Shown piece by piece: positions 29,043 through 39,664 of a stretch of 64,000 bases of DNA. Every line of letters starts with the position of its first letter. Position 1 is the first letter of the stretch. Position numbers and translations under genes: made by a program. Source of the stretch: Cupriavidus numazuensis (GTDB taxonomy: Bacteria; Pseudomonadota; Gammaproteobacteria; Burkholderiales; Burkholderiaceae); contig NZ_CAJPVI010000001.1 of assembly GCF_905397435.1 (NCBI RefSeq), positions 124,001-188,000 of the forward strand, given 5' to 3'. Below the pieces are notes generated by a model, which worked only from the letters and a program-made list of their open reading frames with translations, had not been told where the DNA came from and ran no database searches.

Positions 29043-31793
29043 ATGAGTGTTGACGAGATGAATGAGAGTCTCATGACTGACGCGGAGGCCGCGCCAGCAA
29101 AGGGATTGCGCGGAAAGAGGTCCCCCGACCAAGCTGTGACGGGACCTTCCGCAGAGCGTCACACGCCGATGATGCAGCAATATTTACGCATCAAAGCGGA
29201 CCATCCGGACACTTTGCTCTTCTACCGGATGGGCGACTTCTACGAGCTGTTCCACGACGATGCCGAAAAGGCCGCGCGGCTGCTCGATATCACGCTGACC
29301 GCGCGCGGCAGTTCCAACGGGGTGCCGATCCGCATGGCCGGCATTCCGTTCCATTCGGCCGACCAGTACCTCGCCAAGCTCGTGAAGCTCGGCGAGTCGG
29401 TCGCGATCTGCGAACAGATCGGCGACCCGGCCGCAAGCAAGGGACCGGTCGAGCGCAAGGTGGTACGCATTGTCACGCCCGGCACGCTGACCGACGCCTC
29501 GCTGCTGCCGGACAAGTCCGATACGTTCCTGATGGCGGTCCATCAGCAGACCACGCGGCGCGGCATCAGCAAGACCGGCCTGGCCTGGCTGAACCTGGCC
29601 AGCGGCGAACTGCGGCTGATGGAATGCGAAGCGGCACAGCTCGCGCGCGAATTCGAACGCATCCGCCCCGCCGAACTGCTCTACGCGGATGGCATCGACT
29701 TGCCTGCCGTGGCATGCGCGCGTACGCGGCTGCCGGAGTGGCACTTCGACCAGGATGCCGGCACGCGCCGCCTGCTCGAACAGCTTGGCGTGGCGAGCCT
29801 GGAACCATTCGGCTGCGCCGGGCTTGGCGCCGCGATCGGTGCGGCCGGCGCGCTGCTGAACTATGCGGCGACCACGCAAGGCCAGTCGCTGCGCCATGTG
29901 CGTGACATCAAGGTCGAGCGCGAATCGGAATTCGTCGGACTAGACTCGGCCACGCGCCGCAACCTGGAACTGACCGAGACGCTGCGTGGCGGCGAATCGC
30001 CCACGCTGTTCTCGCTGCTGGATACCTGCGCGACGGCGATGGGCAGCCGCGCGCTGCGCCACTGGCTGCATCACCCGCTGCGCAACCCGGCGCTGCCTCG
30101 TGCACGCCAGCAGGCCATCGGTGCTCTGATCGACCACGGTATCGACGACCTGCGCGGCGCGCTGCGCAAGCTTGCTGACGTGGAGCGCATTACCTCGCGG
30201 CTGGCGCTGCTGAACGCGCGCCCGCGCGACCTGTCTTCGCTGCGCGATACGCTGCGCGCGTTGCCGCATGTGCGTGCGTGCCTGCAGGCCGAGCCGGACA
30301 GCTCCCTGCTGTCGCTGACCGTCGCCGAACTCGCCGTGCCGCAGGCTTGCCTCGATCTGCTGATCTCCGCAGTCGCCGAGGAGCCCGCCACGGTCGTGCG
30401 CGACGGCGGCGTGATCGCACGCGGCTATGACGCGGAACTCGACGAGCTGCGCGATATCTCCGAGAACTGCGGTCAGTTCCTGGTCGACCTGGAATCGCGC
30501 GAGCGTACCCGCACCGGCATCGCCAACCTGCGTGTCGAGTACAACCGCGTGCACGGCTTCTACATCGAGGTCACGAACGGCCAGGCCGACAAGGTGCCGG
30601 ACGACTATCGCCGACGCCAGACGCTGAAGAATGCCGAGCGCTACATCACGCCCGAGCTGAAGGCCTTCGAGGACAAGGCCCTGTCGGCACAGGACCGGGC
30701 GCTGGCGCGCGAGAAGCAACTCTATGACGTACTGCTGCAGGCGCTGCTGCCGCATATCGGCGAGCTGCAACGGGTGGCGGGTGCGCTGGCGCGCCTGGAC
30801 GTGCTGGCCGCGCTGGCCGAGCGCGCACAGACGCTGGACTGGTCGTGCCCCGAGCGCGTCGACGAAAACGTGGTCGACATCGTGCAGGGCCGCCATCCTG
30901 TGGTGGAAGGCCAGCTCGCGGCCGAATCCGTGCCGTTCATCGCCAACGACTGCCAGCTCAACGAGGCGCGCAAGCTACTGCTGATCACCGGCCCGAACAT
31001 GGGCGGTAAGTCGACCTTCATGCGGCAGACCGCGCTGATCGTGCTGCTCGCCTGCGTGGGTGCCTACGTGCCGGCCCGGCGCGCCGTGATCGGACCGGTG
31101 GACCGCATCTTCACGCGTATCGGCGCCGCCGACGACCTGGCCGGCGGGCGCTCCACGTTCATGGTCGAGATGACCGAAGCGGCAGCCATCCTGCACCACG
31201 CCACGCCTGCCAGCCTGGTGCTGATGGACGAAATCGGCCGCGGCACCTCGACCTTCGACGGGCTCGCGCTGGCCTGGGCGATCGCACGCCATCTGCTGTC
31301 GCACAATCGCAGCCACACGCTGTTTGCGACCCACTACTTCGAGCTCACGCAACTGCCGCAGGAGTTCCCGCAGGCGGCCAACGTGCACCTGTCGGCTGTC
31401 GAGCATGGCGACGGCATCGTCTTCCTGCACGCGGTGCAGGACGGGCCGGCCAGCCAGAGCTACGGCCTGCAGGTCGCGCAGCTCGCCGGCGTGCCGCAAC
31501 CGGTGATCCGCGCGGCGCGCAAGCATCTCGCATGGCTCGAGCAGCAGTCGGCCGATGCCACGCCAACGCCGCAGCTCGACCTGTTCGCCCCGCCGCCGCA
31601 TCCGGACACGAGCGACGAAGACGAGCCGACCGCCACGACGAAGCCTGCGCAAATTGCCTCTCTGCTGCCGGAGCAAGCAGCCGTACTCGACGCGCTCGCG
31701 GATCTGGACCCGGACAGCCTCACGCCGCGCGCTGCGCTGGATGCGCTCTACCGGCTCAAGGTGCTGGCTGGCGAGGTTGTTGACGCCGCATGA
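29043..31793 (+). CDS. mutS: DNA mismatch repair protein MutS
   Basis: The gene encodes 916 residues from ATG 29043; a GTG at 29037 is also possible. MutS binds mismatches and small loops and recruits MutL. The mismatch-recognition motif GDFYELF lies near residue 60; the ATPase has Walker [14 protein letters not shown] and the signature [12 protein letters not shown]. The length and C-terminal clamp are normal. The first 45 residues before TPMMQQYL are unlike the typical short N-terminus and lie beside the prophage junction, so the natural start may differ. The stop overlaps the next gene (ATGA). Confidence 0.97.
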   Translation: MSVDEMNESLMTDAEAAPAKGLRGKRSPDQAVTGPSAERHTPMMQQYLRIKADHPDTLLFYRMGDFYELFHDDAEKAARLLDITLTARGSSNGVPIRMAGIPFHSADQYLAKLVKLGESVAICEQIGDPAASKGPVERKVVRIVTPGTLTDASLLPDKSDTFLMAVHQQTTRRGISKTGLAWLNLASGELRLMECEAAQLAREFERIRPAELLYADGIDLPAVACARTRLPEWHFDQDAGTRRLLEQLGVASLEPFGCAGLGAAIGAAGALLNYAATTQGQSLRHVRDIKVERESEFVGLDSATRRNLELTETLRGGESPTLFSLLDTCATAMGSRALRHWLHHPLRNPALPRARQQAIGALIDHGIDDLRGALRKLADVERITSRLALLNARPRDLSSLRDTLRALPHVRACLQAEPDSSLLSLTVAELAVPQACLDLLISAVAEEPATVVRDGGVIARGYDAELDELRDISENCGQFLVDLESRERTRTGIANLRVEYNRVHGFYIEVTNGQADKVPDDYRRRQTLKNAERYITPELKAFEDKALSAQDRALAREKQLYDVLLQALLPHIGELQRVAGALARLDVLAALAERAQTLDWSCPERVDENVVDIVQGRHPVVEGQLAAESVPFIANDCQLNEARKLLLITGPNMGGKSTFMRQTALIVLLACVGAYVPARRAVIGPVDRIFTRIGAADDLAGGRSTFMVEMTEAAAILHHATPASLVLMDEIGRGTSTFDGLALAWAIARHLLSHNRSHTLFATHYFELTQLPQEFPQAANVHLSAVEHGDGIVFLHAVQDGPASQSYGLQVAQLAGVPQPVIRAARKHLAWLEQQSADATPTPQLDLFAPPPHPDTSDEDEPTATTKPAQIASLLPEQAAVLDALADLDPDSLTPRAALDALYRLKVLAGEVVDAA

Positions 31794-32830
31794 ACGCCTG
31801 TGGCTGCCGGCTCCGTGGCCGGGCTTTGATCATTGCCGCATTGCTGCCGTTGCTGGCCGCCATGTCAGTGTCCGCCGCCGCGCCAGCCCGCCGCGCGGGC
31901 AAGGCCGCTGCCCCGGAGACCATCCGCATCGCGTTGCTGTCGGACCTGCCGCAATGGCCGGCAGCCGAAGACCGGTTCGCCGCCCTCCTCGACCTGCTGG
32001 CCGAGCGCAAGCTCGACCTCGTTGTCCATGCAGGCGGCATCAAGGGCGATACGGAGTCATGCGGCGATGCGGTGCTGCAGGCCAGGCAACACCTGCTCGA
32101 CCAGTCGCCGCTGCCGCTGGTGTACGTGCCTGGCGAAACCGACTGGGCCGAATGCCACCTGCCAGTCAATGGCAACTTCGATGCCATGGAGCGGCTCAAC
32201 CGCTTGCGCGAGCTGTACTTTCCGGAAGACGCCACGCTTGGCAGGCACCCACGCGCAGTCGTGCGCCAGTCGGACCAGGCCATGTTCCGCAGCTTCCGCG
32301 AGAACGTGCGGCTCAGCCTCGGCAACATCCTGCTGGTCGGCCTGAACGTCCCGGGCGACAACAACCACTACCGTAACGAAGGTGGCCGCAACGGCGAGTT
32401 CGAGGATCGTCGCGAAGCCAACCGGCAGTGGCTCGCGCGCGCGTTCTCGCTCGCGCAGCAGCATGGCATGACGGGGATCATCATCGTCGCGCATGGCGAT
32501 CCGCAGTTTGGCAACGGCTGGGAGAAGCGCGGCAAGCCGTCGCTGCTTGACGGATTCATGCGCCGGCGCCCGCGGGATGGCTATCTGGAGTTCAAGCGGC
32601 AGCTGCGCGAACTGGCTGGCCGCTATCGTGGGCAGGTGCTGCTCGTGCACGCGGGCAGCAGTGGTTATCGCACCGACAAGCCATTACGTGACTCGGCGGG
32701 CAAGCCGATGCCGAACTTCACGCGCGTGGCGTTGCCGGTCGGCACGACGGCGCAATGGACCGAACTGATCGTGACGCCGCAAGCGGCCTCGCCGTTCAGT
32801 GTGGTGCTGAAGGACGGGGTCGGAAATTAG
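31790..32830 (+). CDS. Metallophosphoesterase-like secreted protein
   Basis: The gene encodes 346 residues. A signal peptide occupies about residues 1–30 ([21 protein letters not shown]). [25 protein letters not shown] and [11 protein letters not shown] resemble the metal-binding regions of calcineurin-type phosphoesterases, but with some substitutions (HAGG rather than GDxH), so activity is uncertain. It overlaps mutS by four bases, indicating coupled translation, though a periplasmic role is unrelated to repair. Confidence 0.65.
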   Translation: MNACGCRLRGRALIIAALLPLLAAMSVSAAAPARRAGKAAAPETIRIALLSDLPQWPAAEDRFAALLDLLAERKLDLVVHAGGIKGDTESCGDAVLQARQHLLDQSPLPLVYVPGETDWAECHLPVNGNFDAMERLNRLRELYFPEDATLGRHPRAVVRQSDQAMFRSFRENVRLSLGNILLVGLNVPGDNNHYRNEGGRNGEFEDRREANRQWLARAFSLAQQHGMTGIIIVAHGDPQFGNGWEKRGKPSLLDGFMRRRPRDGYLEFKRQLRELAGRYRGQVLLVHAGSSGYRTDKPLRDSAGKPMPNFTRVALPVGTTAQWTELIVTPQAASPFSVVLKDGVGN

Positions 32831-32850
32831 CCGGCGCTCGCCATAAAACA

Positions 32851-32875
32851 AAAGAGCCGGCATGACCGGCTCTTT
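32851..32875. terminator. Bidirectional terminator between metallophosphoesterase and slyD
   Basis: A 10-bp stem (aaagagccgg / ccggctcttt) with a 5-base loop and A/T on both ends lies between the convergent stops at 32830 and 32900. Confidence 0.85.
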
Positions 32876-32899
32876 TGCTGACATCGCTACTGCGAGATC

Positions 32900-33424
32900 T
32901 CAGTGCAGCGTACGCGGGGTGTCGTCGTCATCTTCGTCGACCACCTCGACGCCCGATGCGCCGTGCGCGTGACCGTGCTCGATTTCCTCGGCCGTGGCTT
33001 CGCGCACTTCGGACACCTTCAGCCAGAAGCGCAGCGCCATGCCGGCCAGCGGATGGTTGCCGTCGAGCACCACCTTGTCTTCGGCCACATCGGTCACGGT
33101 GTAGATGACGGAGTCTTCTTCATCGCCATCTTCCGGCATGCCTTCGAACTGCATGCCGACTTCGAGCGGCTCGGGGAAACGGTCGCGCGGCTCGACCTTG
33201 ACGAGGTCGGCGTCGTAGTCGCCGAACGCGTCTTCGGGTTCCAGCTGCAACTGAGTCTCGAAGCCCGTGTCGTGGCCGTCGAGTGCTTCCTCGATCTTGG
33301 GGAACGTGCCATCATAGCCGCCGTGCAAGTAGACCATGGCCTCATCCGATTCCTCGATCAGATTGCCTTGCGCATCCGACAGCTTGTACACCACGGACAC
33401 CACCGTGTTCTTAGCGATTTTCAA
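32900..33424 (-). CDS. slyD: FKBP-type peptidyl-prolyl isomerase SlyD
   Basis: The gene encodes 174 residues. It starts with TTG at 33424 with GGAG seven bases upstream; the resulting N-terminus MKIAKNTVVSVVYKLSD is the normal SlyD start. The FKBP domain is interrupted by the insert-in-flap chaperone domain, as in SlyD, and the His/Asp-rich tail is a metal-binding extension (HGHAHGASG followed by Asp repeats). It acts as folding catalyst and nickel or zinc carrier. It is divergent from roxA with only 11 bp between start codons. Confidence 0.9.
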   Translation of the reverse strand: MKIAKNTVVSVVYKLSDAQGNLIEESDEAMVYLHGGYDGTFPKIEEALDGHDTGFETQLQLEPEDAFGDYDADLVKVEPRDRFPEPLEVGMQFEGMPEDGDEEDSVIYTVTDVAEDKVVLDGNHPLAGMALRFWLKVSEVREATAEEIEHGHAHGASGVEVVDEDDDDTPRTLH

Positions 33425-33435
33425 TTCTTGACTCC

Positions 33436-34644
33436 ATGAACGATTCCGCATTATACGCGCACGCCCTGCCACCTGGCCCCGTCGATCCGGATGCACCGCT
33501 CGGCCTTCTCGGTGGCATGACGCCCGCTGCATTCATGCGCGATATCTGGCAACGGAAACCGCTGTTGATTCGACAGGCATTTCCCGAGATTGTGCCGCCT
33601 GTGTCGCGCGAGGCGCTTTTCGCCCTGGCCGACCGCGACGAAGTCGAGTCGCGCCTGGTGACGCACTTCCGCAACAGGTGGAAGCTCGAGAACGGCCCTT
33701 TCGCCGCCGACAACCTGCCGACCATCAAGACTAAACAGTGGACCCTGCTGGTGCAGGGTGTCAACCTCCATGACGCAGCCGCGGCCGACTTGATGGGCCA
33801 GTTCCGCTTCGTGCCCGACGCGCGCCTGGACGACTTGATGATCAGCTACGCGACCGACGGCGGCGGCGTCGGTCCGCACTTCGATTCTTACGACGTATTT
33901 CTGTTGCAGGTTTCGGGCCGGCGCCGCTGGCGCATTTCGTCGCAGACGAAGCTCGACCTCGTGCCGAACATGCCGCTGAAAATCCTGGCCGACTTCAGCG
34001 CCGAAGAGGAATGGGTGCTGGAGCCCGGCGACATGCTCTACCTGCCGCCGCAGTATGCGCACGACGGCATTGCCGAAGGCGAATGCATGACATGCTCGAT
34101 CGGCTTCCGCGCGCCTGCGTACCGCGAACTTGCGGGCCATTTCCTTGCGTGGCTGTCCGAGACGGTCGAAGACAACGAGGACCTCGGCGGACGTTACGCG
34201 GATCCTGGCGAGCGTGCGGCGAAGCATCCCGCGCAACTGCCCGCCGGCATGGCGAAGGCCGTTGCGCAGCGCCTCAAGGCACTGCAATGGAACAGTGCGA
34301 TGGTGTCGGAATTCGTGGGTACCTACCTGTCCGAACCGAAGCCGACGGTCGAGTTCGCCGAGGTGCCCGATATCGCGATGCGCCAATACGCCAAGCTTGC
34401 GCGCACGCATGGCGTCGTATTGGCGCCCGGTTCGATTGCGCTCTATGACAACACGCATTTCTTCCTGAATGGCGAAGCCTACGAACCCGAGCCGGAACTG
34501 GCACAGTGGTTGCGGCGATTGGCCGATTATCGACAACTTTCCGCAAAGGAAATGGAGGCATGTGCCGACCTGCCGGACCTGCTTGACACCTTCCATCACT
34601 GGTCTCTCGAAGGCTGGTTACAGCTGTCACCGCCTGCACTGTAA
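33436..34644 (+). CDS. roxA: JmjC-domain ribosomal protein hydroxylase RoxA/YcfD
   Basis: The gene encodes 402 residues. The JmjC iron-binding triad is His148-x-Asp150 (GPHFDSYD) and His209 (QYAHDG). The C-terminal winged-helix-like part agrees with the YcfD family, which uses Fe(II)/2-oxoglutarate to hydroxylate an arginine of ribosomal protein L16. There is no clear Shine-Dalgarno at 33436; an internal start near GGMTPAAF is possible. It shares an 11-bp intergenic region with slyD. Confidence 0.9.
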   Translation: MNDSALYAHALPPGPVDPDAPLGLLGGMTPAAFMRDIWQRKPLLIRQAFPEIVPPVSREALFALADRDEVESRLVTHFRNRWKLENGPFAADNLPTIKTKQWTLLVQGVNLHDAAAADLMGQFRFVPDARLDDLMISYATDGGGVGPHFDSYDVFLLQVSGRRRWRISSQTKLDLVPNMPLKILADFSAEEEWVLEPGDMLYLPPQYAHDGIAEGECMTCSIGFRAPAYRELAGHFLAWLSETVEDNEDLGGRYADPGERAAKHPAQLPAGMAKAVAQRLKALQWNSAMVSEFVGTYLSEPKPTVEFAEVPDIAMRQYAKLARTHGVVLAPGSIALYDNTHFFLNGEAYEPEPELAQWLRRLADYRQLSAKEMEACADLPDLLDTFHHWSLEGWLQLSPPAL

Positions 34645-34844
34645 TAATGCGTAACATTGCAATTCCGTAAATTTTCACGCTACACAAGCCGGGAAAACGC
34701 GGATATAATCGTCGGCTGGCTAGTACTGTGTACCACTGCATTTGTCGGCACCGGGAGAGCCTCTATTTTGCAGTTCAAGAGCGATAATTACCGGTAATTA
34801 TTCATCGCCTGTTTTTTTGGTTATTACAAGTTAAAGGACGAACA
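34645..34844 (+). promoter_or_regulatory. Leader region of small lipoprotein with TATAAT box and 18-bp palindrome
   Basis: The 200-bp gap contains a consensus TATAAT at 34704–34709 without a good -35. A perfect 18-bp palindrome (ATAATTACCGGTAATTAT, 34784–34801) lies 43 bases before the next start codon, and is followed by a T7 run. It may be an operator or a leader hairpin. Confidence 0.5.
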
Positions 34845-35087
34845 ATGAAGAAGTCTCTCCTGATCGCATCGCTGCTGGCCGCTGTTGCTCTCGCCGCTTG
34901 CGGCAAGAAGGAAGAAGCTGCTGCTCCGGCTGCTGACACCGCTGCTCCGGCCGCTGCCGCTCCCGCCGCTGACGCTTCGGCTCCCGCCGCTGAAGCCCCG
35001 GCCGCTCCGGCTGCTGAAGCCTCGGCCCCGGCTGCTGACGCATCGGCTCCGGCCGCTGACGCTTCGGCTCCGGCTGCCAAGCAGTAA
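34845..35087 (+). CDS. Small Ala/Pro-rich lipoprotein
   Basis: The gene encodes 80 residues. It has a lipoprotein signal peptide (KKSLLIASLLAAVALAAC) with lipobox LAAC. The mature part is an almost pure Ala/Pro/Ser/Asp repeat with the unit SAPAADA occurring in tandem, probably an extended disordered chain. It has a strong ribosome binding site (AAAGGACG) and a terminator directly after it. Such proteins are common in Cupriavidus/Ralstonia; the role is unknown, possibly envelope-associated. Confidence 0.75.
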   Translation: MKKSLLIASLLAAVALAACGKKEEAAAPAADTAAPAAAAPAADASAPAAEAPAAPAAEASAPAADASAPAADASAPAAKQ

Positions 35088-35102
35088 TTGGTTCGCACCA
35101 AC

Positions 35103-35132
35103 AAAAAAACCGACCTTCGGGTCGGTTTTTTT
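35103..35132. terminator. Bidirectional UUCG-loop terminator
   Basis: A 13-bp stem (aaaaaaaccgacc / ggtcggttttttt) with a TTCG loop and a T run at the 3' end lies between the lipoprotein and the convergent MBL gene. Confidence 0.9.
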
Positions 35133-35194
35133 GTTTCTGCGGCGGTTGCATTAGCCACCACCAGCTCTTTCAGGCCACCAAATCTGGTCGCCTC

Positions 35195-35983
35195 TTATCC
35201 CCGGACTGACTGCCAGTCCAGCCCCGCTTCCTGATCCGCCACCAGCACGTCCGTCGGCAATGCGCCAAGCGCAGACGCCAGCGCCTCCGTGGCAAGTTCA
35301 CGCGTATTGTTCTGCTTGCTCAGGTGCGCCGCGACCACGCGGTTCAACCCGCTATGGGAAACCTGCGCGAGGATGCTTGCCGCGACCTCGTTGGCCAGGT
35401 GACCGAGATCACCGCCGATGCGACGCTTGAGCGATGCCGGATAGACCGAGTTGCGCAGCATTTCGCGATCGTGGTTGCATTCGAGCACCAGTGCATCGAC
35501 GCCTGACAGGCGCGCCGTCACATAAGGCGTTTCCATGCCGATATCGGTCAACACACCAAGGCGTGCATCCCCATCGGACAGCACGAATTGCAGAGGTTCG
35601 CGCGCATCGTGCGGCACGGTATAGGGCAACACCTGCAGGCTGCCGATGCTGAACACATGGTCTGCACCGCAGACGCGCACGTCCGCCAACTCGGCGCCCC
35701 GCATATGGCGGGTTGCCAGCCATGTACCATGGCTCGTATACACAGCCAGGTCGTGGCGTGCCGCGAACGGGTAAGCGGAGCCGACGTGATCGCCATGCTC
35801 GTGCGTCACCAGCACAGCATCGAGCTGGTCCGGCGTGACACCAAGGCGCTCCAGGCGCCTGGCCGTCTCGCGGATGCCGAAGCCGCAGTCCAGCAGGATG
35901 CGGGTGGTGGTGGTTCCTTCGCGGGATTCAACCAGCAGCGAGTTGCCCTCGCTGCCACTGCCAAGAAAGGCAAAGCGCATCAT
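35195..35983 (-). CDS. MBL-fold metallo-hydrolase (YycJ/WalJ-like)
   Basis: The gene encodes 262 residues from ATG 35983. The metallo-beta-lactamase motif THEHGDHVG is at about residues 61–69. Family members with this size and the sequence MRFAFLGSGSEGNSLLVE are the YycJ/WalJ group of phosphodiesterase or nuclease-like enzymes with two metal ions. It is the last gene of a minus-strand series behind dapA and bamC. Substrate unknown. Confidence 0.85.
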   Translation of the reverse strand: MMRFAFLGSGSEGNSLLVESREGTTTTRILLDCGFGIRETARRLERLGVTPDQLDAVLVTHEHGDHVGSAYPFAARHDLAVYTSHGTWLATRHMRGAELADVRVCGADHVFSIGSLQVLPYTVPHDAREPLQFVLSDGDARLGVLTDIGMETPYVTARLSGVDALVLECNHDREMLRNSVYPASLKRRIGGDLGHLANEVAASILAQVSHSGLNRVVAAHLSKQNNTRELATEALASALGALPTDVLVADQEAGLDWQSVRG

Positions 35984-36056
35984 GCGAGCGCCCGCCTCAT
36001 GACATATCGCGTAATCCGGGCCGTGCGGCCCGTTCGATCGACCGGCACTCCACGTA

Positions 36057-37292
36057 TCAGTGGAGTTGCTCGTCGAGCAGCGAGAGGATGCGCTTGCCGA
36101 CTTCGCCGTTCTCCGGCTGACCGGCATCGTTGAGCACCGTCACCAGCGTGCCCGAGCCCGTGCCCTTGAGCGCCACGCGGTACTTCTTGGCGGTCTTCGG
36201 ATCATCCGGCTTGGTGAACAGCTTCGAGAAGAAGCCACGGCTGTCGACATTGGTGCGCGGATCGACATAGCGCACGTAGTACAGGCCCTGGGCGCGGTCG
36301 CGGTCTTCGACTGTGAAGTTCACGCGGTCGAGCGACAGGCCCACCGAACGCCAGGCGCGGTCGAACGGCTCGGGGATCTGCAGCGCCGGCGAGCCATTGA
36401 CCTGCGACAGGTAGGACTTGCCGGCGGCCGATGCGGCATCGCCCGCGGCCGCAGCACCCGTTGCCTCGGCAGCAGCACCAGCCGCTGCGGCGTTGCCCGC
36501 CGGCGCCGGGTTCTTGGCCATCTGGTTAGCCTGTTCCTTCTGCACGCCCAGGCGCTGCGCGAGGCGCGAAAGGAATTCGGCTTCCAGTTCCGGATCGGCC
36601 GGACGCGGCGTCCAGACGGTGGTCGACTTGTCGACACCGGTCAGTTGCTCCTGCGCGCCACGATGGCTGATGAAGACTTCGAGCGTGCCGTTCTGCGAGC
36701 GCTCGACGCGCGTGCGGAACTTGTCGCGCTCCGACGTCGAGTACAGGCCGTCGAACACCTTGCCGATGGTGTTGCGGATGATGTCCTGCGGAATCTTGGC
36801 GCGGTTTTCCGCCCAGTCCGTTTCCATGATGCCGGTCTCAGGCGAATCCTGGACCAGCAGGAAACCGCTTTCCTGCCAGAAGCCACGCAGCGACTGCCAC
36901 AGCTGGTCGGCGCGCATGCCGTTGCTGATCACGAGCCAGCGCTGGTTGCCGTCGCGCTCCATGCGGATGCCCTGCGCCGAAGGCAGGACGTTTTCCGTCG
37001 GCGATGCCTCGCGGGTCTTGGTCGCCTGGCTGTAGTTCGACAGCGTGGAGGTGTTCGTACCGCCCTGGTCCGGCACGGAGTAGCGGCGATCGCCATCCAG
37101 CTTGGTCAGGTCAGGCGGGATGTCGAGCGACGGCGTACGCTTGGAAGCCGACGACTTGTAGTCGATCTTGTCCGGCTGCATCGCATCGTTGATGCTGCTG
37201 CAGCCCGTGATCACGCCCGCGGCAAGCACGGGCACAACCAGTGCGGCGCGGCGGACTTGCGTCGCGCCACGGCGGTTAAGCTTGAGTTTCAT
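36057..37292 (-). CDS. bamC: Outer membrane protein assembly factor BamC
   Basis: The gene encodes 411 residues from ATG 37292. The signal peptide ends in a lipobox with Cys31 (VITGC). The two BamC/NlpB domains are at about residues 110–255 and 295–411, separated by a low-complexity Ala/Gly-rich linker (about 261–292) that is longer than in enteric BamC. The protein is part of the BAM complex that folds outer membrane beta-barrels. It lies directly downstream of dapA, as in many Proteobacteria. Confidence 0.87.
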   Translation of the reverse strand: MKLKLNRRGATQVRRAALVVPVLAAGVITGCSSINDAMQPDKIDYKSSASKRTPSLDIPPDLTKLDGDRRYSVPDQGGTNTSTLSNYSQATKTREASPTENVLPSAQGIRMERDGNQRWLVISNGMRADQLWQSLRGFWQESGFLLVQDSPETGIMETDWAENRAKIPQDIIRNTIGKVFDGLYSTSERDKFRTRVERSQNGTLEVFISHRGAQEQLTGVDKSTTVWTPRPADPELEAEFLSRLAQRLGVQKEQANQMAKNPAPAGNAAAAGAAAEATGAAAAGDAASAAGKSYLSQVNGSPALQIPEPFDRAWRSVGLSLDRVNFTVEDRDRAQGLYYVRYVDPRTNVDSRGFFSKLFTKPDDPKTAKKYRVALKGTGSGTLVTVLNDAGQPENGEVGKRILSLLDEQLH

Positions 37293-37338
37293 TGACACGC
37301 AATCCTAGTTGATGGGACGGCACGGGTGCGCCGGAAAA

Positions 37339-38223
<885 letters not shown>

Positions 38224-38360
38224 AACGTTAGGGAATTCGGGATGCGAATAACGAGATTGTACCGGAACAGCCGGCCGGCTCGACCGATGTTCCGACAAGG
38301 GGTTACACCAAACGGTTCAACGTGTGAAGCCGCATTCTCGCGGACAACTTAGACGCCGCT

Positions 38361-38936
38361 TCAGCCCGGTAGCCGGTAGCGTGGCGGCACGCTGCCGCCT
38401 GCCGTGTGCGCCACCTCGCGCACCGCACAAAGACGCTGCACAAACGCCGTACGGGGCACTTCCAGCACGCCATCCTCATAGCCGATCACACGCAGCCCGT
38501 GCGTGCGCGCCACTTCGAGAAGTTCGCCGGGATTCAGAAGAAAATCCGGCCGCGAAGGCTTGCCGACGGTCTCGTTTCCGCTCGCGAAGGTCTCATAAAG
38601 CAGCACGCCACCCGGCGCCAGCGCGCCGGCAAGGTCTGCCCACAGCGGACGATGCAGGTAGTTGGTGATGACGATCGCGTCGAACGGCGCCTCGTCGGCG
38701 AGCGGCCAGGCACCCTGCTCCAGGTCTTCCACGCGCCCGCCAATCGGCGCAGGCAGCGCGGCAACGGCCTCGGCATCGCGGTCGACGCCGACCACCGCAT
38801 GGCCGCGCTGTGCGAACCAGCGCGCATGCCGGCCGCTGCCACAGGCAAGATCGAGTACGCGACCGGCCGGGCGCACAAGGTGCGCCCAGCGCATGACCCA
38901 GTCGGACGGAGCGCCGGTCGGCGCATGGGCGAGCAT
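38361..38936 (-). CDS. SAM-dependent methyltransferase (TehB-like)
   Basis: The gene encodes 191 residues from ATG 38936. Class I motif VLDLACGSGRHARWFAQRGHAVVGVDRD (about residues 26–53) is the SAM-binding loop, followed by FDAIVITNYLHRP. It is small, like TehB and related methyltransferases. It lies in a co-directional set with the M50 protease and dapA. Substrate unknown. Confidence 0.83.
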   Translation of the reverse strand: MLAHAPTGAPSDWVMRWAHLVRPAGRVLDLACGSGRHARWFAQRGHAVVGVDRDAEAVAALPAPIGGRVEDLEQGAWPLADEAPFDAIVITNYLHRPLWADLAGALAPGGVLLYETFASGNETVGKPSRPDFLLNPGELLEVARTHGLRVIGYEDGVLEVPRTAFVQRLCAVREVAHTAGGSVPPRYRLPG

Positions 38937-38947
38937 GGACCTCGCCC

Positions 38948-39613
38948 CTACTGCAGCAGCATGATGATCGGCCGCAGCATCAGCTCGACGACCGAACTCA
39001 GCAGGTTGATCACCGGCCGCATCCAGACCGAGGTGATCACGCCTGCCGCCACCAGCGCCAGCACGACAAAAATGCCATACGGCTCGATGCGCGACACCGA
39101 ATAGGCCACGCGCGGCGGCAGCAGCGCGGTCAGCACACGGCCGCCGTCCAGCGGCGGAATCGGAAACAGGTTGAACGCCGCCACGACCAGATTGACCAGC
39201 ACACCGGCGCGAGCCATTTCGCTGAAGAACGGCTCCGACACCCGCCCCCAGGCCAGCCCGATCGCGATCAGCGCCCACAGGAAGGCCTGCACGATATTGC
39301 TGACCGGACCGGCCAGCGCCACCCACATGCCGTGCCAGCGCGGATTGCGCAGCCGCCCGAAATCGACCGGGACCGGCTTGGCATAGCCGAACACGAACTG
39401 GCCGCTGGTCAGCAGATACAGCAGCAGCGGCACGGCAATGGTGCCGATCGGGTCGATGTGCCGTGCCGGGTTCAGGCTGACGCGACCCAGCGCGTAGGCC
39501 GTCGTGTCACCGAAGTGCTTGGCCACATAGCCGTGCGAAGCCTCGTGCAGCGTGATCGCGAACAGCACGGGCAGGGCATAGACGGCAAAGGTCTGAATGA
39601 GGGAGGAATCCAT
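38948..39613 (-). CDS. Site-2 protease family (M50) membrane metalloprotease
   Basis: The gene encodes 221 residues with several hydrophobic segments. HEASH (residues 23–27) gives the zinc ligands and NLFPIPPLDGG (about 148–158) the third, Asp156. Intramembrane proteolysis is the known activity of the family. No PDZ domain, so it is the small bacterial group rather than RseP. The gene starts 11 bp upstream of the methyltransferase gene. Confidence 0.85.
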   Translation of the reverse strand: MDSSLIQTFAVYALPVLFAITLHEASHGYVAKHFGDTTAYALGRVSLNPARHIDPIGTIAVPLLLYLLTSGQFVFGYAKPVPVDFGRLRNPRWHGMWVALAGPVSNIVQAFLWALIAIGLAWGRVSEPFFSEMARAGVLVNLVVAAFNLFPIPPLDGGRVLTALLPPRVAYSVSRIEPYGIFVVLALVAAGVITSVWMRPVINLLSSVVELMLRPIIMLLQ

Positions 39614-39664
39614 GAGACTTATTGTACCGGGCGGGCTGGCCGCCGCATCACATGCGGCGGGAAT

